From NCBI GenBank assembly GCA_013202515.1, contig JABMRN010000330.1, positions 1-8,335 on the forward strand: a DNA stretch of 8,335 nt, written 5' to 3'. The notes below the pieces were generated by a model that ran no database searches, had not been told where the DNA came from, and saw nothing but the letters and a program-made list of their open reading frames with translations. Made by a program: the position numbers and the translations under genes. The stretch is from Candidatus Omnitrophota bacterium. GTDB lineage: Bacteria > Omnitrophota > Gorgyraeia > JABMRN01. This document shows positions 1 to 6,391 of the stretch, piece after piece; the stretch's first letter is position 1; every line of letters begins with the position of its first letter.

Positions 1-8
1 CATGAGGG

Positions 9-124
9 TTGTCGTAGCCCCATAACATAAGACGTTCATGTGATGACTGATCAAAAAAAGACTTCGTCAGACGCACGGGTGAAAACGCTAACAGCAAAAC
101 CACTGATATGGCAGAGAAAAAAAT
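9..124. repeat. Left arm of a long inverted repeat, matching codons 230-267 of the polymerase gene
   Basis: Read as the reverse complement, this stretch matches 867-982 base for base, with position k pairing with 991-k. Positions 13-124 match 867-978 at 111 of 112 bases. Extending to position 9 adds three more matches and one mismatch. The mismatches are at 115 (opposite 876) and 12 (opposite 979). Similarity stops abruptly at 125 and to the left of 9. Read on the minus strand in the frame of the gene, the copy stays open to the window edge. It would encode the same residues except Thr233 to Ser and Gly267 to Asp. No start codon is apparent for that minus frame, so I do not call a gene. It may be a gene fragment, one arm of an invertible element, or a chimera. 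Confidence 0.95.
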
Positions 125-133
125 ACAGAAGCA

Positions 134-165
134 TTGATAACCGTTTTGAAGGGTGCTATCTAAAT
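134..165 (+). promoter_or_regulatory. Possible weak sigma-70-like promoter upstream of the operon
   Basis: TTGATA at 134-139 resembles a -35 box. It is followed after 17 nt by TATCTA (157-162), or after 19 nt by TCTAAA (159-164), as a poor -10 box. A start point near 170 would leave almost no leader before the ATG at 180. The site lies just inside the spacer next to the left repeat arm, so inversion of the spacer would flip it too. The host's promoter consensus is unknown and the -10 match is poor, so this is only a candidate. The operon may also be transcribed from further left. Confidence 0.2.
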
Positions 166-179
166 AGGATGGTGTATTT

Positions 180-1457
180 ATGCAGTTTGCAACATTACTT
201 TTGTACGTAATAGCAATACTAATCCGTCCGCAGGATTGGGTTGGAATAATGCGGGGAATTCCGATCGTTGATATGATTGTATTCGTTGCCGTTTTTTTCA
301 CTTTCGCTGCACTAACAAAAGGATCGCTTAAAATTCCAAGAGTGCCGGAAAATATTTTAATGATAGGGTTTCTTGTTGCTACCCTTATGTCTCACGTAGC
401 GCACACGTATTTTGGAGGTATCATATTTACAATAGACTGCATGAGCAAAATAGTAATATTCTTCTTTCTTGTATTAATCATAGTTGATTCCAAGAGAAAA
501 ATTGACATATTGGTATCTGTAATTATACTTGCGGCCGTATTTATGGCTATCAACGGAATGCTGCAATTCTACCGTGGATTTGGGTTTGTAGGAGATACAC
601 CGACAATAGATACGGGGATCATTAGAATAAGGGGATATGGTATTTTTCATGATCCAAACGATCTTGCATTATTTTTTGCTGTAGCATTCCCTTTCATATT
701 GATGCTTATTATTAGAAGAAGAAATTTACTTGAATTAGTTTTCGCAAGTATCAGCGCTGTTTTAGTCATAGGGGCTACATGGCTTACAAATTCCAGGAGT
801 GGTTTTCTGGCCCTTGCGTTGGCTATTTTGGTATTTTTTAGACGCAGGCTAAAAGGATTTAAGTGGATTTTTTTCACTGCCATATCAGTGGTTTTGCTGT
901 TAGCGTTTTCACCCGTGCGTCTGACGAAGTCTTTTTTTGATCAGTCATCACATGAACGTCTTATGTTATGGGGCTACGGCAATCGAATGTTAAGGGAAAA
1001 TCCTCTTTTTGGAGTAGGCTATAAGATGTATGCTTCTTATGCCGAATGGAGTGCAGCCCATAATTCTTTTATTAATTGCTACTCCGAATTAGGTCTTTTT
1101 GGCTACTTTTTTTGGATAGCGTTGTTATACGTAGCGATAATAGGATTGTGGAACATGAATCCACAAAACAATACTAGAAGTACGGAAGAAAATAACGAAA
1201 TAATGCTTACAGGAGATGCGCTTTTAGCAGGAATTGTTGGATATTTAGTTGCAAGCATGTTCCTTTCGAGAACATATATTATTGTCTTGTATCTTTTGAT
1301 AGCCCTAAGCTGCAAGCTTCGATATATAGCTACTGACGGTACGCTATTTTCAGGAGATTTGCTTGAAAGGCGGCATGTGCGAAATATAGTTGCAATTGAA
1401 ATAGTATCTGTTATGTTTTTGTATCTTACTATCAAATTTATGCTATCTAGATATTAG
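180..1457 (+). CDS. O-antigen ligase / polysaccharide polymerase family membrane protein (Wzy/WaaL-like)
   Basis: This 425-residue polytopic membrane protein has roughly ten hydrophobic segments, the usual size and layout for the O-antigen ligase (Wzy_C) family. These proteins join or polymerise undecaprenyl-linked glycans on the periplasmic side of the inner membrane. Family-type motifs are GYGIFHDPNDLA (152-163), NSRSG (204-208), ENPLFGVGY (273-281) and AHNSF (293-297). His294 lies in the large periplasmic-loop region, where the family usually has a functional His. The N-terminal IRPQDW stretch recalls ligases of exosortase-associated clusters, but that link is tentative. ATG 180 is the first start after an in-frame TAG at 165-167 and follows AGGATGG (166-172). 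Codons 230-267 are duplicated in inverted orientation just upstream of the gene. Ligase and polymerase cannot be told apart from sequence. Confidence 0.88.
   Translation: MQFATLLLYVIAILIRPQDWVGIMRGIPIVDMIVFVAVFFTFAALTKGSLKIPRVPENILMIGFLVATLMSHVAHTYFGGIIFTIDCMSKIVIFFFLVLIIVDSKRKIDILVSVIILAAVFMAINGMLQFYRGFGFVGDTPTIDTGIIRIRGYGIFHDPNDLALFFAVAFPFILMLIIRRRNLLELVFASISAVLVIGATWLTNSRSGFLALALAILVFFRRRLKGFKWIFFTAISVVLLLAFSPVRLTKSFFDQSSHERLMLWGYGNRMLRENPLFGVGYKMYASYAEWSAAHNSFINCYSELGLFGYFFWIALLYVAIIGLWNMNPQNNTRSTEENNEIMLTGDALLAGIVGYLVASMFLSRTYIIVLYLLIALSCKLRYIATDGTLFSGDLLERRHVRNIVAIEIVSVMFLYLTIKFMLSRY
867..982. repeat. Right arm of the long inverted repeat, inside the polymerase gene
   Basis: This is the partner of the arm at 9-124, separated from it by a 742-nt spacer (125-866). 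The spacer holds the leader, any promoter, the start codon and the first 229 codons of the polymerase gene. The arm covers codons 230-267, from the end of a transmembrane segment into the loop just before ENPLFGVGY. A single transcript containing both arms could pair over about 112 bp. Confidence 0.95.
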
Positions 1458-1476
1458 GGCAATTACAGAAAAAGAA

Positions 1477-2631
1477 ATGCAGAACGTTAAAAATAAAATC
1501 ATACATCTAGCAAGACTAAACCCGAAAAAATTCGGTTCTTTTGAAGAGTACATTGTCCGACTTTCGCATGAGCTAAAGAAAATAAATTTCGATCCAATAA
1601 TTGTGTTTGAAAATCCTGTGCCGCAGAATCTACGTTACCACTATCGCGATTTAGAAATCGACGTCTTATCAATGGAAAATGGTACTTTTAGTTTTTATTA
1701 TTCGTTATACAAGCTTATAAAGAGACATAGACCCGTTATGATACACCTTTCTTTCTATCCTATTTTTTCATTTTCGACTTTTTATATATATATATTCGGC
1801 TGTCGAAAGATCATATTTTCTGATCGTATATCCGGTAGCTTAAATAAGAAGAATGAGATTAAAAAACTGCTTGTTACTATAAAGAATATATTTCTCATGA
1901 AACTTATTAAAAAAATAATATGTGTCTCACAATATGTTCTCAACAGAGATAAAATGATACCGGGAATAGATGCGTCTAAGCTGACCTGCATTTTTAACGG
2001 TGTAAACTTAAACCGATTTAATCCTACTTTGAAAATGAGTGCCAATCGTCGGGATTTCAATGTAAATAAGGATGATTTTGTGGTAAGTACTGCTGCCCAT
2101 CTTATCAGCGTAAAAGGTATTGATTATTTAATTAAAGCCGCTGCTAGCTTAATAGAACAGCATAAGGATATGATATTTGTGATTGCTGGAGAAGGTCAAG
2201 AAAAGGCAGAACTAGAATCTTTGGTTATGGCTTTAGGGTTAGGACACAAAGTGAGATTTGTGGCTTTAAGAAATGATGTTGAAAAGCTACTTTCTTTAAG
2301 TGATGTATTTGCTTTGCCGTCTGTATGGCAGGAGGCGAATAGTTGGGCTATCTCTGAGGCATCTGCCTGCGGTGTTCCTGTTGTTGCGACGAGCGTGGGT
2401 GGTTCACCCGAAATCGTTAAAGACAAAGTAGCGGGAATTTTAGTTCCACCTAAGGACCATAGTGCTATAGCGGGGGCAATCGATTTTTTATATAAAAATA
2501 AGGAAGCGCGTAAGAATATGAGTGCCAAGGCCGCAGAAAATGCAAAAAAGTACCTTAATCTTGAAAGAATGGTTGCAGAGACCATAAAAGTATACCAGGA
2601 GTGTCTCGAAAAACCCCAACATAGCTTATGA
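1477..2631 (+). CDS. GT4-family (GT-B fold) glycosyltransferase
   Basis: This 384-residue protein is the normal length for cytoplasmic, membrane-associated GT4 retaining glycosyltransferases, which move a sugar from a nucleotide donor to a lipid-linked acceptor. The N-terminal acceptor half contains GSFEEYIVRLSHEL near residues 20-34. The C-terminal donor half carries IAGEGQE (236-242), then VFALPSVWQE (277-286). The EX7E motif is Glu286 and Glu294, followed by ACGVPVVAT and a GGSPEIV loop. The basic, hydrophobic middle (about 105-150) could sit on the membrane surface. The gene begins 19 nt after the polymerase stop and has only a weak purine-rich ribosome site (AGAAAAAGAA). Its stop overlaps the next start as ATGA. 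Donor and acceptor cannot be inferred. Confidence 0.9.
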   Translation: MQNVKNKIIHLARLNPKKFGSFEEYIVRLSHELKKINFDPIIVFENPVPQNLRYHYRDLEIDVLSMENGTFSFYYSLYKLIKRHRPVMIHLSFYPIFSFSTFYIYIFGCRKIIFSDRISGSLNKKNEIKKLLVTIKNIFLMKLIKKIICVSQYVLNRDKMIPGIDASKLTCIFNGVNLNRFNPTLKMSANRRDFNVNKDDFVVSTAAHLISVKGIDYLIKAAASLIEQHKDMIFVIAGEGQEKAELESLVMALGLGHKVRFVALRNDVEKLLSLSDVFALPSVWQEANSWAISEASACGVPVVATSVGGSPEIVKDKVAGILVPPKDHSAIAGAIDFLYKNKEARKNMSAKAAENAKKYLNLERMVAETIKVYQECLEKPQHSL

Positions 2632-3599
2632 ACAAGATACCCAATATATATCTTACCATAGATCTAGAATGTAAACGGAATTCACTCGGGGTTGAAGGAT
2701 CTGTTTATGGAAAACTAAGCGGTACAGGCGAAGCTGTTGGGTTAGTATTTATACTGGACATTCTGAAGAAGTTTGATTTGAAAGCAACCTTTTTTGTGGA
2801 GCCTTTCTTTTCTTATAAGTTCGGATTAAAGGTGTTGCGTGAAATTTGCGGCAGGATATTATCTGGAGGACACGAAATTCAGCTGCATATGCACCCTCAT
2901 TTTAAGTCAAACAAAAACAAGACATTTTGCGATGAGCTCTATACCTATGATTGCGCAGAGCAAACTGCTTTGATAGGGGAGGCAAAAGAGATTCTGTTAA
3001 AATGCGGCGTTCCGGAATTATCTGCTTTTCGGGCAGGATCCTTTGCTGCAGATAATAACACATACGATGCGCTTAAAGAAAACGGAATCATGATATCGTC
3101 CAACTATAACCTTGATTTTTTGAACCGGACATGCAAGATAAGTTTGCCTCTAAGAGTAAACGACGCATTTTATTATAAGAGAGACCTGATAGAAATGCCT
3201 ATTACCTGCTACGAATACAATTGCCCGGGTTTTGAAGTAAGATATAAGCATATGCAGATAAGTGCAGTGAGTTTTTCAGAAATGAGACACCTTCTCGAGA
3301 AAGCTACAGATTTTGATTTGAAGAATATTGTAATACTTTTTCATACATTTGAATTCATCACTTTTAAAGATGTGGCCCAAAATAGGGGCAAGGTAAACAG
3401 GATGAATGTAGATAGATTTCTAAAATTATGTGATTTCCTTTCACAGAACAAAAAGAAGTTTGTTGTAAAAAAAATAAGCGAAGTGAATAAAGACCAAGTG
3501 CCTGCCCTTGAATTGGCAAAAAGAGAAACTGTACCGCGAATGCCGCTCGGTTTATTTACTGTCGGCAAGTTCGAGCAGATAAAAAAAAGGATTTCATAA
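2628..3599 (+). CDS. Polysaccharide deacetylase family protein (CE4/NodB-like)
   Basis: This 323-residue protein has the order of motifs seen in NodB-type carbohydrate esterases, which remove N- or O-acetyl groups from glycans using a divalent metal. Visible are TIDLE (10-14), ATFFV, GGHEIQLHMHPHF with the likely metal ligands His87 and His91, FRAGSF with Arg135, and ILFHTFEF with His239. The first motif is not the canonical TFDDG: Leu13 replaces the second Asp and an acidic residue comes one place later (Glu14). I see no signal peptide, so it may act in the cytoplasm on precursors or by another export route. ATG 2628 overlaps the upstream stop by 4 nt. The nearest AGGAG (2597-2601) is too far away, which suggests translational coupling. 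Confidence 0.85.
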   Translation: MNKIPNIYLTIDLECKRNSLGVEGSVYGKLSGTGEAVGLVFILDILKKFDLKATFFVEPFFSYKFGLKVLREICGRILSGGHEIQLHMHPHFKSNKNKTFCDELYTYDCAEQTALIGEAKEILLKCGVPELSAFRAGSFAADNNTYDALKENGIMISSNYNLDFLNRTCKISLPLRVNDAFYYKRDLIEMPITCYEYNCPGFEVRYKHMQISAVSFSEMRHLLEKATDFDLKNIVILFHTFEFITFKDVAQNRGKVNRMNVDRFLKLCDFLSQNKKKFVVKKISEVNKDQVPALELAKRETVPRMPLGLFTVGKFEQIKKRIS

Positions 3600-3601
3600 A
3601 G

Positions 3602-4540
3602 ATGGAATGGGAGAAAAAGAAGGTTCAATTTAAATTTAGATTAGGGGAATTTAACTTGTTTAACATGGACCTAAGTGCTTTTGTATGCAATTCATATTTT
3701 ACTGACATACGGCAAGAAGATTCTACCCAGATAGTTAGGGAATTTCTTTCACGTTCAGAAGTTCACGGAGCAATTATTCGTTCATGTCCCGTAAGGAAGG
3801 ATTTGCCACTTATTCGGCTCGAAAGAGGGTACATTCAATATGCGCCTTATCATTACGAGCGTTATTTTGTTGACATAGAAGGTTCTTTTGACGAGTATCT
3901 TAAGAAATTCCGGCATAAGTCTAGATCCACTCGCCTGAGACAAGCCAAAAAGTTTAAAGAGTTCTCAGGTGGAAAGATAGAATGGAAAGAATACCGATAT
4001 CCTGATGAGATTGAGACATTTTATCAGTTTGCTAGGGGGATATCTGAAACTACTTATCAGGAGCGTTTGGTCGGTTGCGCTCTTCCAAAAGACGAAGCCT
4101 TTAGGAAGGATTTAAGGAATTTGGCCGAAACAGATTCTATCCGCGGTTATGTATTGTTTCATAAGGAAATACCGATTGCTTATTTAATGAGTTCCATTAT
4201 TAAAGATAGTACAATGCTTCTCCGTTATATAGGTTTCAACCCGACTTACAAACAGTATTCCCCGGGTACTATTTTGCAATATTTGGTACTGCAAAGGCTA
4301 TTTTCCGAAGGGAAAATGCGCGTGTTTGATTTTACCGAAGGAGAAGGGCAATATAAGAAATATTTTTCTAATAATAGCAAGCGTTGTGCCGACATTTATT
4401 TCTTTAAACTGAGCTTGAGCAATATTCTTATTATTATTGTTCATTCTTCTTTGGCAAGGATATCGCGTTTTATCGTTAAGATCCTTGATATTTTAAAATT
4501 GAAGTCGAGAATAAAAAAGGCGATAAGATCACATGCCTGA
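3602..4540 (+). CDS. FemAB/GNAT-type acyltransferase (Acetyltransf_6-like)
   Basis: This 312-residue protein looks like the GNAT/FemAB-related proteins common in exopolysaccharide loci, which may transfer an acyl or aminoacyl group to a glycan or lipid carrier. Supporting stretches are the basic FRHKSRSTRLRQAKKF segment near residue 105, and IGFNPTYKQYSPG, with YSPG at 219-222 as a probable acyl-CoA binding turn. This is followed by a helix and VFDFTEGEGQYKKYFS (from 241), typical of the family's C-terminal half. After about residue 268 there is an extra hydrophobic and basic tail (LSNILIIIVHSSLARISRF onward) that could anchor the protein to the membrane. The gene starts 2 nt after the deacetylase stop, with AAGGA (3587-3591) 10 nt before ATG. 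The substrate is unknown. Confidence 0.75.
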   Translation: MEWEKKKVQFKFRLGEFNLFNMDLSAFVCNSYFTDIRQEDSTQIVREFLSRSEVHGAIIRSCPVRKDLPLIRLERGYIQYAPYHYERYFVDIEGSFDEYLKKFRHKSRSTRLRQAKKFKEFSGGKIEWKEYRYPDEIETFYQFARGISETTYQERLVGCALPKDEAFRKDLRNLAETDSIRGYVLFHKEIPIAYLMSSIIKDSTMLLRYIGFNPTYKQYSPGTILQYLVLQRLFSEGKMRVFDFTEGEGQYKKYFSNNSKRCADIYFFKLSLSNILIIIVHSSLARISRFIVKILDILKLKSRIKKAIRSHA

Positions 4541-4580
4541 TTTTGTTGACTATCGATATCATTATTTATAAAGGGCAAAA

Positions 4581-5138
4581 ATGATAGATAAAACAAAGCG
4601 TTTTTTATTGAATTTTTCATCTTATTACATACTTGAGCCAAGATTTCAATCAGGGAAATGGCGGATTAAGGATACGTCTCTTTTGTCTTTACGTAAGGAT
4701 TTATCAAGCCTATACGATGTTTATAACGAAATGAAAAGTTTCTTTGATAGAGTAAATATGTGCCCCAAGTGCTCAGGATGGTGCTGTCACGGTAATTATA
4801 ACCGCTTTACGATATTTGATCACATTGCACACCAGATTGCTGGAATGAAAGATAGGCCTAAATGGGGGTATCTCCTGAGGCCAGTAGGTTCCTATTTATT
4901 TAACAGAGTCGATAGCGGGACTCCCCCTTGTCTTGCCGAAGGCAAGGGGTGTATCTATGAATATTGCTTTCGTCCGGCTATTTGTATATGGTGGATATGC
5001 GGTGATATGGAGAAAGTCTTTACCAATGAGCAAAAACTGTTTATCGGATCCCGGAGAAAAAAAATAGAAAATATTTACCGAAAATTTGCTTTTAAATTGC
5101 TATTCGGCGGAATGGAGAAGGTCTCTTGTTCGAAGTGA
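4581..5138 (+). CDS. Small cysteine-cluster protein, YkgJ-like (CxxCxxxCC), function unknown
   Basis: This 185-residue soluble protein has eight Cys in its middle third. Cys61, Cys64, Cys68 and Cys69 form CPKCSGWCC. A second group, Cys117, Cys124, Cys129, Cys135 and Cys140, lies in CLAEGKGCIYEYCFRP and AICIWWIC. A paired-Cys cluster followed by C-x6-C, then RPxxC and a final Cys, is the layout of the YkgJ family, thought to bind zinc or iron. No catalytic role is established for that family as far as I know. The first 55 residues and the C-terminal tail (after about 145) are basic and unrecognised. The start has AAGGG (4571-4575) 5 nt upstream and follows a 40-nt gap, the longest in the operon. 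The stop overlaps the next gene. The family call rests on Cys spacing alone. Confidence 0.65.
   Translation: MIDKTKRFLLNFSSYYILEPRFQSGKWRIKDTSLLSLRKDLSSLYDVYNEMKSFFDRVNMCPKCSGWCCHGNYNRFTIFDHIAHQIAGMKDRPKWGYLLRPVGSYLFNRVDSGTPPCLAEGKGCIYEYCFRPAICIWWICGDMEKVFTNEQKLFIGSRRKKIENIYRKFAFKLLFGGMEKVSCSK
5114..5137 (+). promoter_or_regulatory. Ribosome site and ambiguous TTG/GTG start of the GT39-like gene
   Basis: GGAGAAGG (5114-5121) lies inside the end of the YkgJ-like gene. Its GGAG core is 8 nt from TTG 5126 and 17 nt from GTG 5135. Spacing favours TTG. The GTGA overlap with the stop at 5136-5138, like the ATGA overlaps at 2628 and 7822, favours GTG. The choice changes only three N-terminal residues. 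Confidence 0.5.
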
Positions 5139-6391
5139 TTAATAAAAAAAGTAGAATATTGCTTTTAGTTATTTTTCTGATAGCTTTTGCTCTTCGTTTA
5201 GGCTATAACGCGTGTTTCGTTGGCTTAAACACTCCACCGGCATCTTATATAGGTGCCGATGATGGTGATTATGATAAACTGGGCTGGCATTTGGCAAATG
5301 GACAAGGATATTCCATAGTAGAGGGCGAACTAACTGCCTACAGGGCTCCAGGTTATCCTTTTTTTCTTGCTTTTATGTATAAGGTATTCGGACGCAATTA
5401 TTCCGTTATCCGAATTGTCCAGTCTTTATTCGATGCTGTATCGTGTATTCTTATTTTTTTGATAGCGGCGAAGCTATTAGGAACCAATGTGGCGTTTGTA
5501 AGCTCAGCGATTTATGCAATATATCCTTTTAGTGTTCATTATACCGGATGGATTTGCACAGAATCCCTGTTTATCATGGGGTTTTTGCTTCTTACCTTGT
5601 TATTGTTGCGCATAAGAGCGGATACAAAGATTTTTTATCCGTTTTTTTGCGGGCTGGTTTTGGGTTTTTTAGCCCTTGTAAAGTCGCAAATGCTCGTGTT
5701 TTATCCTTTTTTATTAATATGGTTATTTTTCAGTCTAAGAGGAAGAATAAGAGCTTTTATGCGGACAGCAGTTGCAATAGTGATAGGATTGATCATTGTC
5801 GTAACTCCTTGGACGCTGAGAAATTATAAGGTCTTTAATAGAATTGTGCTCATGACAACAATGGGAGGGGAGAGTTTGCTCTGTTGCAACAACGAGATAT
5901 CCTTAAATGATCCGCGCGGTAAATATGTCATAAGCGTTATGGAATTGGATGGTGTCAGGGAGACGGTTGAGCCACTCGATGAAGTTGACAGGGATGAGGC
6001 TTACCGGAAGTTAGCCGTTGATTTCATCAGAAAAAATTTAACTAAAATGCCGCTATTCGTTTTTCATAAAATACGTCAACTCTTCGACCCTATTCCGCTT
6101 CCTAAGGTCAAAGATAGATGGATAGTAATATTTTCATATGGCCTACTTTTTCCCTTTATGTGCCTGGGGCTTGTTTTATCTTTCAGGTATTATAAGAGGT
6201 TTTTGTTAATATATGTTGCGATTGCGTTTAATATTGCAATTGCTGCAGTTTTTGTAGGTTTCAGCCGCCAAAGAGCATCGATAGAGCCATTTTTAATAAT
6301 GTTTGCCTCTTATGCGGTTATATATTTGATTTCTACGAGTATTGCTAAAATAGAAAATTTTAATTATAGAAAGGAAGCGAAAAATGCTTAA
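5126..6391 (+). CDS. GT39/ArnT-like polytopic membrane glycosyltransferase
   Basis: This 421-residue protein has one N-terminal transmembrane helix, a short extracytoplasmic loop and many further helices, as in GT-C enzymes of the PMT/ArnT type. These use polyprenyl-phosphate sugars at the outer face of the inner membrane. The loop carries ADDGDYD (44-50), the expected acidic catalytic region, and YRAPGYP (72-78), a family hallmark. Later come TPWTLRNYKVFN, GGESLLCCNN and RQRASIEPF near the end. It is somewhat shorter than full ArnT proteins. The start at 5126 is TTG with GGAG (5114-5117) 8 nt upstream. A GTG at 5135 is equally possible: it overlaps the previous stop as GTGA but has a distant ribosome site. 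The next Met is far inside. Confidence 0.85.
   Translation: MFEVINKKSRILLLVIFLIAFALRLGYNACFVGLNTPPASYIGADDGDYDKLGWHLANGQGYSIVEGELTAYRAPGYPFFLAFMYKVFGRNYSVIRIVQSLFDAVSCILIFLIAAKLLGTNVAFVSSAIYAIYPFSVHYTGWICTESLFIMGFLLLTLLLLRIRADTKIFYPFFCGLVLGFLALVKSQMLVFYPFLLIWLFFSLRGRIRAFMRTAVAIVIGLIIVVTPWTLRNYKVFNRIVLMTTMGGESLLCCNNEISLNDPRGKYVISVMELDGVRETVEPLDEVDRDEAYRKLAVDFIRKNLTKMPLFVFHKIRQLFDPIPLPKVKDRWIVIFSYGLLFPFMCLGLVLSFRYYKRFLLIYVAIAFNIAIAAVFVGFSRQRASIEPFLIMFASYAVIYLISTSIAKIENFNYRKEAKNA

Noticed and set aside
1..179. A minus-strand protein-coding fragment running from about 180 to the left edge
   Set aside because: The frame is open for about 60 codons and includes the repeat arm, but no start codon is visible and only the repeat part resembles a protein. 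It is recorded as a repeat arm rather than a gene.
1783..1796. TATATATATATA run in the GT4 gene
   Set aside because: A short dinucleotide run in AT-rich coding sequence with intact frame; no sign of a functional repeat.
4546..4570. TTGACT in the 40-nt gap before the YkgJ-like gene as an internal promoter
   Set aside because: The nearest -10-like sequence (TTTATA, 4565-4570) is only 13 nt away, and the correctly spaced position reads TAAAGG.
4924..4949. Nested hairpins in the YkgJ-like gene: CCCCTTG (4924-4930) with CAAGGGG (4943-4949), and inner CTTGCC-GAA-GGCAAG (4932-4946)
   Set aside because: The two stems compete for the same bases, lie in the middle of a coding region and have no following T-run, so I do not call a terminator or a regulatory element.
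5004..5127. Two similar stretches in the YkgJ-like gene (ATGGAGAAAGTC near 5007 and ATGGAGAAGGTC near 5112), both encoding MEKV
   Set aside because: Too short to be more than chance or a minor local duplication.
5548..5829. A 93-codon open frame on the + strand in another phase inside the GT39-like gene
   Set aside because: It lies wholly within a well-supported gene, has no plausible ribosome site, and its translation has no recognisable motif. The minus-strand open frames at 647-883, 1103-1435, 1782-2060, 2196-2585, 3341-3628, 4441-4641, 6611-6802 and 7597-7794 were dropped for the same reason.
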